Positions 24,768 through 36,010 of a stretch of 54,676 bases of DNA are shown here, piece by piece; positions within the stretch are counted from its first letter, which is position 1, and each line of letters opens with the position of its first letter. The position numbers and the translations under genes were made by a program. The stretch is from NCBI GenBank assembly GCA_001414345.1, contig LLCB01000359.1, positions 1 through 54,676 of the forward strand. The letters run 5' to 3'. A model generated the notes under the pieces. That model saw only the letters and a program-made list of their open reading frames with translations. It made no database searches and had not been told where the DNA came from. Source of the stretch: Hymenoscyphus infarciens. Lineage: Eukaryota > Ascomycota > Leotiomycetes > Helotiales > Helotiaceae.

Positions 24768-25712
24768 ATGGCTTTGCAGCACGGGAATCCTGCGGACCTC
24801 CTGCCCGTTCACTGGAAATCTCAAATCACAGCATGGTTCGCCGAAGATACGCCTTCCTTTGACTATGGAGGATTCGTAGTTGGCGATAGCGAGCGGACGG
24901 CTACCTTGTTCGGTAAATCGAGGGGTATCCTGGCTGGTGTGCCGTTTTTTGACGAAGTCTTCGCCCAGGCTGGCTGCACGGTGAAATGGCATTTGAAGGA
25001 GGGGTCAGAGGTAGATCCAGGCAAGGAGGGGAAGATCGCAGTCGCCACAGTTACAGGGCCCGTACGAAAACTTCTATTAGGAGAACGAGTTGCGCTGAAC
25101 ACACTGAGCAGATGCTCTGGTGTTGCCACGAAGTCGAGAAGAATGGAGGAGCTTGTGAGAAAGGCGGGGTACACGGGCATACTGGCTGGCACAAGAAAGA
25201 CAACACCGGGGTTCAGATTGGTAGAGAAGTACGGCATGATTGTTGGGGGTGTTGATGGCCACCGACATGATCTTTCCAGTATGATTATGCTGAAGGATAA
25301 TCATATCTGGGCTAGAGGTAGCATTACCGAAGCCGTCAAAGCCGCAAAGTCCGCAGGTGGGTTTGCATTGAAGGTCGAAGTTGAGGTTGATAACGAAGAT
25401 GCGGCTGATGAAGCCATCGCCGCTGGTGCCGATATTGTCATGCTTGATAACTTTGACGGCGATGGGCTGAAAGTTGCGGCTCGGAGTATCAAACAGAGAT
25501 GGGCCGGTAAGCGGACTTTTTTGCTGGAGTGTAGTGGCGGATTGACATCAGAAAATGTCGGTACCTACATCAATAATGGTAAGTGGATTCCAAAAGTAAA
25601 AGCTTGTTCATCGTGTTGACGCCACATGATTATAGATATCGATATTATCTCGACAAGCTCCATACACCAAGGGGTCCCGCATGTGGACTTTTCACTCAAG
25701 ATTGATCATTAG
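24768..25712 (+). CDS. BNA6: Quinolinate phosphoribosyltransferase (nicotinate-nucleotide pyrophosphorylase, carboxylating)
   Basis: Converts quinolinate and PRPP to nicotinate mononucleotide, CO2 and pyrophosphate, the last step specific to de novo NAD synthesis from tryptophan. Exons 24768-25578 and 25636-25712 join across a 57-bp GTAAGT...TAG intron; the product is 295 aa, the usual length for the fungal enzyme. Family landmarks appear in order: the N-terminal Asp-Tyr-Gly-Gly-Phe-Val segment, [22 protein letters not shown] (substrate and PRPP binding), [45 protein letters not shown] and the closing [19 protein letters not shown]. All expected basic and acidic site residues seem present, so it looks functional. 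Start chosen at ATG 24768 by homology; the frame continues upstream to 24411 without family similarity. Confidence 0.95.
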
Positions 25713-27164
25713 AGCAGGTGTAAAATGAGCTGTCCCAGCTTCATCCGACTTGCCTCATTGGTACTAATTTTGGAATTTGATCAAGTCGATTGGATCTTTG
25801 GATATTAAATTGTCACCTGTAGGGATGGAGTCACGAGTATGCAAGAGGGAGAAGTCTTCCTTCCTTGTTTCAAACTTGTGGAACGCCAGCATTTATGGAA
25901 GCTACATTCTCAGCATCATACCTTGTCGGGAAGCTGAGCTATAAGGGGCGGCTGCCTTGTCGGAAATTGATTATGTGAGATCAACACTATCGCGTTGTTC
26001 CTGCATATTTATTTTCCCTTCCAGGAATTGATCAAGTGAAGCCGCAGAATTGGGAATTGGTCATTAGACTCTTAAAGCTTTCTCTAATGTAATACCACTT
26101 ATAAAAATCGACAAAACTTCCTCAGTGTACCAAGTGAGAGTTCCAAAGCCAGAAGAAGGTTGGGTCCCCATCATTAGAAGCATTCGTCTCTTCTGTTTAG
26201 CTAACATCTCGTCGATTCGTCACCAATTATATCACATCTGTCCCTGACCGACAAATAACGAATGGAGTATAGTGGAGTCCCATTTCACAAATCCCGGAGC
26301 CCTCCCCTTTGCAGCTTTATACACTGATAGACCTGTGCCACTAGAAAACTTCCTCGTTCAGGGTTGGGCACCGGTAATAAATATCGATATATCTCAATAT
26401 ATAATCGTTGTCATTGTCCGGTTTGATATTGCATCGATGCGATAATTCCCAAGCCTGACCTCGTTCAAAATCCCACCCCGAAGACTGATGAAGTTGCCAT
26501 CCTTTTTTCTCGACCACCGACAAGGCGAAACTTATTTAGAGGTCTCAAAAAGTCAACTCGTCCCCCAAGTTCATCCTCTGATTTTAGTATCTCCCCAGAA
26601 GAAATCATCTATATGGAATAACGAGGGGAAGGTACTCTCGATATGGTCAGAGTCGTGGCTTCCCTCTACTTTCTAGTAATGGTAGCACAAGCGAAGGAAA
26701 AACCTCGAGTCCTGTCTTCAACGAGGTCATCCTAGGGAAGAAACGAACTCTGCCTTCCCTCCGACATCGCTTGCGGCTACTCTTCCCAAATGCGGGGTAA
26801 CGAACTGAAAATTTGGTGACGGCCTTTGACTTGAAAACACAAGCCTAGTTATATGTTTGTTAAAATGATTATTGCTACTAAGAATCTATCGTTCTTTGCC
26901 TGGAATTTCCGGTTCCCATTCTATCTCGCATTACTTTTCTCATTTTCTCTCTCATTTTGGCGTGGTGGCTCAAATCGGCGGCTGTTAAACTTTGTCAGTT
27001 CGGGGAAATAGTCTGGATTTGTTGCATATCGCAAAAACTCGCGGCCGCGAGTTTGAGGCAATTGAACGCTAATTGATACTATCTTTCGTTTGTTGTATTT
27101 CGCTCGCGGCCGCAAGTTTGAGGCAAGTGCACATTAGTTCATTTGTAGAGTCATGAGAAGTGTC
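25713..27164. other. Intergenic, no gene recognised
   Basis: Short frames such as 26488-26676 are not supported. The right part holds a 71-bp duplication with two NotI-type sites, listed separately. Confidence 0.45.
27018..27140. repeat. 71-bp imperfect tandem duplication with two GCGGCCGC sites
   Basis: TTTGTTG(C/T)AT(A/T)TCGC followed by CTCGCGGCCGC, (G/A)AGTTTGAGGCAA and a (C/T)TAATT-like tail occurs at 27018 and again at 27089. The copies differ by a few substitutions and a 5-base gap. Confidence 0.7.
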
Positions 27165-28700
27165 CTATCTCTCTCTTGGCCTGTCTCGTGGTGTTAAAAG
27201 GCTTACTGGATTAGACACCACGCTTCTAGCATTTGAACTTTCTGTAGAACCGTGTAATTCCACAGGAATAAAATGTTCACCACCGGGCATTTCAGTAAAT
27301 ACCCAGGTACCTTGGGCCTCGGCCTATATTCTCTCGCTTCGATTTCAGCAAGTTTAACAGGTGACTCGGTGGGACTGCCTAAATTTAATATATTAGAGTG
27401 AGATTGAAAGACTGGAGGTGAACGGTTTTGGGAATTTGGCTTACCGCTGTCAGTTGAATCTGCTGCTTGTTGAGCTTTCTCCAACTCTTCTTCTTTCCTT
27501 GCTTGCTTCTTCTTTTGTTCCTTCGCGTGCCAAACCCCGGCGACACAAATAGCAACAAATACCAAGAACCCAATGACACCGCCAACTATTGCACCGGTCA
27601 AAATTCCGCCCCTTGTCCTGCGGGACAACATCTGGGCTGTTCAGTGTTTTGTTTCTGTACTCTGACGAAACAATTGTGGAGATCTTTGGAGCCGCACCCT
27701 GATCCCACACATTCTGACTCAGAGAAAAGTTTCGGTGTTCATAGTCAACTGTCAAATAGGCTTCTTGCAAAAAGGCTCGCCCGAGGGTGTATTGCGTAGC
27801 GTTTGCAGCTCTCTGGAGCGGAAAGTAATGTGTTGCATTGGGAACAAGCGGATATGCAGCTTTGAGACCGAGCGATTTAAATGGTAATATTATATCGGCT
27901 GTTGCCCCACCGGTAGTACTCGCTGCGAGGCGAAAAGTGACTGTTGGGTTGGAATGTGAAAGGGTCGCGAATTGTGTATCGTTCATCGGATATTTCGATG
28001 TTGAATTATCCCACTCTAATCCAAGAGTGACTTCGAACTCCTTGCACGCTTCGAGCGGAAGCCATATATCCGCATCTGTTAATTCGACAAATGCGTAAAT
28101 GGGTGTTTGAAGAAGGGGTTTGGTTGTTGTCCCGCTATAGAAAATGGACTGTATACCCACCACGATCTCTCTTGTGACGTCTTCGCCGAGGGAGAAATGT
28201 ACGTCGTTGGGCAAGCGGGAAGTGTCGAAGCCACCAAATATCAACTAGGAGTATTGACCAGAAGACAACCCTGTTGGAATGTCAGTGGAGTCGGAATATT
28301 TTTGTTTTGGGATCTCACGATGACTTTCCCCAGCAGTATAACTCCAACTCAGGCTGGGTATCTTCTTCTGGGTTCTGAAGCTCTGAAAAAATGATGGCAC
28401 GGAGTAATTGCCAAATGTTTCGTAGATTACTGGTTGTGTTCCACGACCTAGGAGACCACTGATTTCGTCAGTTAATGGGATATCTATAAATGCTCTATCC
28501 CTCTTCTGCAATGGGATTTAAAATAACTTCTGATGTATAAACATTTAGGATCGTTGAACCCATGGTGCGAATGTGGTTTGATAATTGATATACTAGAAAT
28601 ATCAAGCACCGCCACTCCTCGCACAATGATTTCAAGTCTCCGAATGGCACAATTACAAAAGAAAGTACTTGAAGAGCAATAAAGCGAAATTCCACACCGA
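27165..28700 (-). pseudogene. Aspartic protease (yapsin/pepsin-like, membrane-anchored) pseudogene, 5' truncated
   Basis: Only the C-terminal half is readable. IPSLSWSYTAG is followed by LIFGGFDTSRL and a long pepsin-type C lobe with TPIYAFVELTDADIWLP, where the second catalytic Asp-Ser-Gly is replaced by Asp-Ala-Asp-Ile. A TM helix (AIVGGVIGFLVFVAICVAGV) and a cytosolic tail follow. Defects: a TAG (28245-28247) where a Gln codon is expected before Leu-Ile-Phe-Gly-Gly; a frameshift between the C lobe and the TM helix near 27610-27640; and a second shift near 27320, after which the tail resumes as EAQGTWVFTEMPGGEHF to a stop at 27165. The N lobe with the first DTG is absent: upstream sequence is noise and element A starts at 28876. 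A 78-nt intron could explain the first shift but would delete conserved residues. Not expected to make a working protease. Confidence 0.75.
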
Positions 28701-28875
28701 GCCAGTACTCACATATAACAGCCGATAGTCTGATTCTTCAAAGTTGGTGAGTCAACTCCCTCTTTAACAGGGGTAATGGGTTTAGATTTGAAGCGAATCT
28801 AGGGTATAATTTTAACCTTGATTATGGCTTGAATACATTAGGAGTTGGTTTTAAGGTTGAACCAGACTTAGGCGG
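28701..28875. other. Remnant between the protease pseudogene and element A
   Basis: No readable gene. The last seven bases, TAGGCGG (28869-28875), are the left target duplication of element A. Confidence 0.5.
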
Positions 28876-29702
28876 TACGGCATCCCGTACGTACCAAAAG
28901 TCGGAAACGACTAAATCGAAAATCGTAAATTGTAATTCGTAAAGTATTACTTTTTATAAGTATAAAATGTAATATTTTTAAATTTTAACTTCTCTCTCCC
29001 TCCTTCTCCCCTCTCCCCCCCCTCTCCTTCTCTCCTCGTCTCTTTATATTAAGACTAGATAGTCTTAACTATAGTAACTAATTAGAGGATAGAGAGAGAG
29101 GACGAGTATTATATATATAGTTATAATATCGCCTCCTTACTCTCTATTACCTAACTCCTATATTATATTCTTCTTATAATTTTTAGATAAATAAGAGAGA
29201 AAGAGAGGAAGAGGAAAGAGGGAAGAGGGGAAGAGGGAAGAGGGTAGGGGGAATGTTTACTTTAAACTCTCCTTACCTATACTAGGAAAAACCTTCTCCT
29301 AGAATGTTTACTACCTCCTACTCTCTCCTTTACTTACCCTCTTACCTTACTCTTATTCTTCTCCTACTCTCTCTTACACTCTCTTAGTATAAGTAATATA
29401 TACCTAGGTAGAAGAATAGGATAGAAGAGTAAGAGAGTAAGAGAGTAAGAGAGTAAGAGAGTAAGAGAGTAAGAGAGCAAGAGAGTAAGAGAGTAAGAGA
29501 GTAAGAGAGTAAGAGAGTAAGAGAGTAAGGGAGTAAGAGAGTAAGAGAGTAAGAGAGTAAGAGTGTAAGAGAGTAAGAGTAAGAGAATAGGATAATATGA
29601 TTTAAGATTTACTCTATCTATTAACTTTTGTAATTTGCGATTTACGATTTACGATTTGCGATTTAGTCGTCGTTTCCGACTTTTGATATATATAGGACGC
29701 CC
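28876..29702. mobile_element. Element A: non-autonomous inverted-repeat transposon (827 bp)
   Basis: The left end TACGGCATCCCGTACGTACC leads into AAAAGTCGGAAACGAC and an AAATCG-type array. The right end, read on the other strand, is GGGCGTCCTATATATATC followed by the same AAAAGTCGGAAACGAC. TAGGCGG lies on both sides (28869-28875 and 29703-29709), a perfect 7-bp target duplication. The interior has no protein frame; it holds a long AGAGTAAG microsatellite (about 29423-29585) and a block shared, inverted, with element C. The ends are the same two types as in B, C and D, here in the opposite orientation to B. Confidence 0.85.
29423..29585. repeat. (AGAGTAAG)n microsatellite inside element A
   Basis: About twenty near-perfect copies of an 8-base purine-rich unit; element C has a decayed counterpart near 6340-6405 and 6276-6315. 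Confidence 0.9.
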
Positions 29703-29851
29703 TAGGCGGCGATACGATATTATATTAGATTATCGTGATATATATTACATAATAAATATTATAAATTTTTATATGATATAATAAATATTATTAGAAAAGT
29801 GCTAATAATCAAGAAATATCTAGTTTCAAGTACTAGTGCTTTATAGTACTA
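29703..29851. other. Spacer between elements A and B
   Basis: AT-rich, no gene. Begins with the right target duplication of A and ends with AGTACTA (29845-29851), the left target duplication of B. Confidence 0.6.
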
Positions 29852-30420
29852 GAGCGTCCCGTACATACCAAAAGTCGGAAACGACGACTAAATCGTAAAT
29901 CGCAAATCGCAAATCGCAAATCGCAAATCGTAAATCGTAAATCGTAAAGCTTAGATTTCTAAGTATATAGCCCTTTAGAGCTAAATCGTAAATCGCAAAT
30001 CGTAAATCGATAAACGTAGATTTTTTAGAAGCTAAATTATAAATCGTAAATTATAAATCATAAAAGTCATATAATTAATAAATAATTATAAAAGGTATTA
30101 AATATTAAATTAAAACATATTAGAGTAAGAGATATATATATATAATATAAAAAAACTATATAAATCGACTTTTATTACTATAATAAGTTCCTAAATTATA
30201 TCTTAAAACTAAGCCTTTTTTAAACTAATTACTCTAGATTACTTAATATTAAAGTAATTAGCTCGCTTTAAAAGCTTAAATAATCTTAATTTAAGATTAT
30301 TTAAGTACTTTTAGCTACTTTTCTTAATTATATACTAATTTCCTAATTAAGGTTAGTACTATTTATTTTATAAGCTAAAAAGTATACTTACTCTATATAT
30401 TAACCCCTTTATATCGCTCC

Positions 30421-30803
30421 TTCCTTTAAATACTATATACTACTCTCTATTATTCCTTCTTTTAAAAGTGCTATTCTACTACTATATATACTCTCTCTTC
30501 TCTCTTAAATTCAAGTACTAACAACGATAGGAAAAAGAAGAGAATAAGCTCTAGTAGCAGCTCTAAGTATCTATTAAAGTACGATATTCTTAGTAGTAGA
30601 ACCTCTTAAGATAAATCGAATTAGTCGCTTCTTCTTTTAAATACTACTCTATATTATTCCTTCTTTTAAAAGTACTATTCTACTACTATATATACTCTCT
30701 CTTCTCTCTTAAATTCAAGTACTAATAATAATAGAAGAAGGAAGAGAATAAGCTCTAGTAGTAGCTCTAAGTATCTATTAAAGTACGATATTCTTAGTAG
30801 TAG
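30421..30803 (+). repeat. About 204-bp tandem duplication in element B
   Basis: Sequence from 30421 to about 30601 recurs at about 30628-30803 (offset 204). Each copy ends with a stretch encoding a Lys/Arg then Ser-rich start (RISSSSSSKYLLKYDILSS), followed in the first copy by unrelated bases. It appears to duplicate the leader and beginning of the transposase gene. Confidence 0.75.
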
Positions 30804-32660
30804 TATTATAGTATAATAATCCTAGAATTTCAAGTATAACAGAAAGTATAAAAAGAGCAATTTTAAGTATATAATAAGAGCCTAAATATACTACGTTAGT
30901 TTATTAATTTAAAGCTATATAAGGTGTTTATAGAGAAGTTATACTAAAAGGAAGTCTCTACTTAAGAGATATATAATATTCTTAAAAGTAAGTATAATAT
31001 TAACGTCTCTAATACTACTCTTAAGCTCTAAATTAATATAGAGTAGAACCTTCGCTAATATAAAAAAAGTAAGACTACTTCTATCTTATATATATAAGTA
31101 GTATATCTCTTTAAAGATATAGAATTATCTAATTTAAATATAGTATATATATTAAATTATAAGAGCTTTATAATTAAGCCTTAAAAGCTCTAAAGGTTAC
31201 GATTTAAGATAGGCCTTCAACGTCGAAAGTTTCTTATATAAGAAGAGTATAAAGAGCTAGAGGCTATCCTTTAATATAAGATCTACAAATATAGCTACTT
31301 TAGTACTATAAAGAGCTTTAGTCTTAGGTTTCTCTATACGTATCTTAATACTTATAGTATTAATAGAAATAGAGATAAAAGATAGAGCTAGAATAAGATT
31401 TAAAAGATACTATTAAAAGTTAATAAGAAAGAGTATAATTATAAGTTATAAGAGATTAAGAATACTTATAGTAAATATATTATACTAAGGCCTAATTTTA
31501 TATAAAGTATTAATAGATATTACAAATTAAGGTTCGTTAGTATTAAGATATATACTAGTATTAATACCTATACTCGATTTCTCTCTTAAAGCTATTATAG
31601 TATCTTAAATAATATAATAGTATCTACTCTATAGTAATATAGTAACACTATAAGTAGCCTTAGAAAGATACTATACTATATATAATTAGATTAAGAATTA
31701 GAATCTCTAATAGTAGTAGACGCTTACTATATACTTTATTAATAATAAGCTATAGAAAGTAGTAAGGAGCTATACTAATTTTTAGACCTATATTAGTTTA
31801 GTACTTCTATAGCTAACTAACATATTAAAGCTTAGTAGAGATAGCTTATAAAAGGGTTCTTAAATAAGTAGAAGATATACTTCTAGAGTATTCGTAAAAA
31901 GAGGTTATTTTCTAAAAAGAGCCTCTCTAATATAATCGCTATATTATATATATATATTCTAATTATCTAGAAAGAGCTTTAAACGTTTATATATATATAG
32001 AATCGCTATTATATTTATACTAATACTAATTAAGAGTATAGAGTACTAGGAATATTATAGACTAACTTTTACTATCCTAGAAGTAAAGAGCATCTAGTAG
32101 AGGATTATAGTATTAAGGTACTTACTAAGAAGCTTACTAAGCTTTAGGAATTATATAAAGATTAGGATATTAATATATATTTACCTTAGACGACTCTAGA
32201 GTAGTATAAAATAAAATTATTAGTATATAGATATACGTTACTAATTAATAAGATAATATATACTAAAGAGAGAGAAACTTATACTATAGTATACTTAGAT
32301 TTAAGAGTAGAATTATTAGTATATATCTAAGAAGGTAATTTAGTAGAATTAGGCCTTTTAGATAAACTAGAGAGAGTATATAAGTAAGAGCTATACTTTA
32401 AAGTAGCTTAAAGATTAAAAGAAGCTAAGAAGGCTAATTAAGATAAATTTAGTATATACTTTAATAACAAAGGTAGAAGCGATTAAGTAATAAACATAGT
32501 ACTAGATTATCTATATAATAGCAACTTCTTAGATAAGAAATTAGAGGAGTTAGATAACAAATTAGATAAAGATTTAAGAGAGTATATAACTAATAGATAT
32601 ACCTTACTAGTTAAAGATAATTTAAAAGGAGATTTAGAAATAGATATTAGTAGATAAATT
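30710..32660 (+). pseudogene. Integrase-core (DDE) transposase-like protein, RIP-degraded
   Basis: Reading through TAA/TAG, one frame gives a Ser-rich start and a helix-turn-helix-like part near 30910-31100. Then comes GLQRRKFLI, and a segment around 31490 matching the fungal integrase-core pattern GPNFIWSIDGHDKL, here RPNFI*SINRYYKL. The first catalytic Asp is thus Asn. The second Asp survives near 31686 in a Leu-Asp context. The third acidic residue, expected in NQRIESWW (around 31817-31838), has become Lys, and both Trp codons are TAG. The tail (to about 32660) is charged. Fungal proteins of this type are annotated as integrase core domain proteins; I identified the family from memory of its motif order, not by a search. 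Stop codons throughout are TAA or TAG with hardly any TGA, as RIP produces from CAA, CAG and TGG. Confidence 0.7.
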
Positions 32661-34099
32661 TATATTTAATTAATCTACTCTAGAGGCTACTAATTCATCC
32701 TTAGAATTAGGCCTCCTCTTTTATAGAGCTCTCTTACTAACAGATAGTATTAAACGTCGTTATTATAGTAGAGAGCTCTAACAATTCTAATCCTAGGTCG
32801 TCTACTAAAAGATAGTCTCTTAAGTTTATTTAAAAAGTAAGGTCTTAAATCTTTAATCCTCTCTCTCTTTATTAGTAACCTTATACTTAATATATATCCT
32901 TAGCTATAGTAGTAACTCTAGGATTATAGTATTATAATCTACTAACTAACTATAGACTCTATAGTAGTTTATAATTATAATTACCTACTAGCTAGAGTAA
33001 ATAGAATATTAATAAAGAGTAATATAATAAAGAAAGTATATATTACTATCTATAAAAGGCGTAGAGGATTAGCTAATAGTATCGCTTTCACTATCTATAA
33101 TTAATAAGTAAATAGATATACTAAACTAGAAATAAACCTATATTAAATATAGATTAAGCTCTAAGCCTAAAATTTATATATTTTAAGCGTAAAAAAAGGC
33201 TTAATATAACTCTAAAAAGGAATAGATATATTTATCGACTTTTAATTAAAATTAAGAGTAATTTATATAAGATTATAAGTATAGTTATAGGTATATAATT
33301 CTCTAAGTACTTAGAGAGAGGATTTTAGTAGAGTAAACCTACTAACTATAACTATTAGTACTAAGCCTAATTTATAAATTACTTACTACTACTAATAAAA
33401 GTTAGTAATCTTAGACTCTTAAATCTTTAAAAAATCGTAATATTATAAGTTCTATATCTATTAAGTTCTAGTTAGCTTTATAGATATAAATAACACTATT
33501 CTATACTTAAATTAAAAGTAAAAGAATTAATTTAGAATATTATATTTTTAGGCTATTTTAAGTATATAGATTACTAACTTTTATTAGTAGTAGTAAATAA
33601 TTTATAAATTAGGCTTAGTATTAATCGCTTACCTTTAGAACCTTCTTAGTCTCTAGAGGAGGTTTCTAAGCTAGCCTCTAAGTAGTTACTTAGATTAGAA
33701 TATTCTTTAATCTAGTCTTACTTATACCTACTTCTATAAATACTTATAAAATAGTAAACAAAGTCCTAGCCTTTGTAGAGAATAATATACTATATAACTA
33801 GTAATTATTTAATATATACTAGAATAGTATATTAAGGCCTTATAAATAGTGTTAAAAGTAAGAAGCGAGATATAGAAGGTTATATAGTTTAAGTAAGACA
33901 GTTCTCTGATTTTCCTGCTTTTATTCTATTACTTTTACTTATACTTTTAGAAGCTCTACATCTACTATCTTATAATACTAAAAACATACTAAGATGCTTT
34001 AATATTAGTCTTCTAAATACCTAGAAGTCTAGGCTTCTTATTCTAAGAGTTTAAAGCTTAAAGTATACTCTTATTACTTCTTAGCGAACTTAGTAAGTA

Positions 34100-36010
34100 C
34101 TCTAAAAAATTATATATCTACGCTTTCTTAGAGGCTCTTTAATAACAAGATTAAGAACTATCTATAAAAAGTAAAAGACTACTCTATAAAAGCTATAGTA
34201 TAAAGCTCTAATAGCTAAGAGAAGAAATAATAGTTAATTATAGAGTCTAGGAAGAAGTAAGAGGCTACTATAGAACGTTCTATCGCTAACTATTCCGCTT
34301 TTATTATTAAGTAAAAGGAGGATAAATTAGCTATAGCTAAAGAGTAAGCTATCTAGAAGGAAAAAGCTAAAGCTAGATAATCCTTCTTTATAAAAGCTTC
34401 TAGTAAGACTAAAATAATTAGAGTAAAAGTATATAAGAAGGGATTTATCCTTAATAAGAAAAAAGCTAAAAGTAAGTAATACTCTTAAATTTAGTATATA
34501 TAACTAATTAGTATAGACTCTCTAGCTTCTCCTCTTCTAACTTATAGAGTGTTAAAGCCTATCTCTATTATTAAAATCTATATTTAAGTAGCTTTATATA
34601 TCTATATATATATAATAAGTACTAAGAACTTCTCTATTACTAAGAGTATCTCTATAATTATGTATACTTCTATAGTATAATATAGTAAGATAGTTAGAGT
34701 ATAAATTAATAACAACTTTCTATTTTAAGTATCTCACTTATCTACTAATAATTCTAAGGATCTATTTAACTTTAAATTAGTACTCTAGAATATATAAGCT
34801 AAAAGGTTCACTATTAAGCTTTTAGAGGATATCTATTATATAATCTCTACTCCTAGTAGGTAGAATCCTATTAATATACTACTCCTTACTAATAAGGTAG
34901 AAGACGTCTTTTTAGCTATAAACGTTACTATTAAGAAAAGGAAAGCTAAGTAATTAAGTACTATAGATTATAAAGAGGTAGATAATATATAAGCTCTTAT
35001 ATAATACTTTAATTTACTAAAAGGTCTTACTAATAAAAAGTACTATAAAGTATATATAGTATTTAATAGCTATACTAATAATAAGCCTTAATCTTCTAAA
35101 AAGAGGTAATCTATTATACTCTTATAAGATATTTAAGAGCTACTAATTCTACTTTAACTCTTAATACCTATTAAGGTACTTAATAACAAGCCTATTATAC
35201 TTAAAGATAATGCTTAAGATAGAGAGAGAGATACTAGGCTTATACTATTACTAGAGGATAGTACTAGTACTAGAGTAAGTATAATATTAGTAGACGATTT
35301 AGAATTAGACGATCTTCTAAAGATATTTATAATTATTGTCGCTTACTTAGAAGACTACTTTATAATTATTACTACTTATTTAAAAGAGGAAGACAATAGA
35401 GATAATAATTCTAAAAAGGGTTCTAGAAGTAATATAAGAAGTAAGAATATAAATATAGATATAGATATAGAGGAGAATACTAATAGTAAAAGAGTATTAA
35501 CCCTAGGCTTATACTTACTATCGCCTCTTATAGAGGATAAAGAGAAGAAGAGCTTAATAGTACCTACTAAGTTAAATATACTAAGAAGAGTAGATAAAGT
35601 AGTATAATAATAGATAGATATAGATAAGTAAATTATAAGAGATCTTAATACTTAATTATATATAGATATTAATACTACTATTACTAAAGATAGGCTTAAA
35701 TTAATTAATAAGAAAGAGTAATTAAAACTCGATTAAGAGCTTAATAAGAGGGTCTCTAATTTACTCTTACCTACTCCTCTTATACCTATAAATATACTAG
35801 TAAGTAAAATAATATCTGCTACTATAATCGCTTCTATAAATAGCCTTAATTTAAAGAGAAAGAGAGGAGATACTCTCTCTTAAACAACTCTTACTAATCA
35901 ACCTTCTTATACTACTAAAAAGGTTAGGATTATATATAATAAGTATAATAAGAAGAGAGATAAGAAGTAAGAGTATATAGTAGTAGATACTTTAGATATA
36001 GATACTAGGA
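34100..36010 (+). pseudogene. Second long decayed frame in element B, function unknown
   Basis: One plus-strand frame runs about 1.9 kb broken only by TAA and TAG, never TGA, as expected for a RIP-mutated coding sequence of roughly 630 codons. The first part is Lys/Glu/Ala-rich and helical (around 34200-34490, with KQEDKLAIAKEQ-like and KKGFILNKKKAKSK stretches). Then come mixed hydrophobic segments and a long acidic stretch rich in Asp/Glu (around 35250-35480). A Lys/Arg-rich nuclear-signal-like end (NLKRKRGD near 35850) follows. No catalytic motif or known family was recognised. It may be a partner or DNA-binding factor for transposition; that is inference from its position. Confidence 0.5.

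Noticed and set aside
27618..27710. A 78-nt intron restoring the protease frame
   Set aside because: Possible GT-AG sites exist, but the intron would remove conserved residues and would not explain the other stop and second frameshift.
29423..29585. Regular repeats resembling an array of spacers
   Set aside because: An uninterrupted 8-bp microsatellite with no unique spacers; not a CRISPR array, and the genome is eukaryotic.
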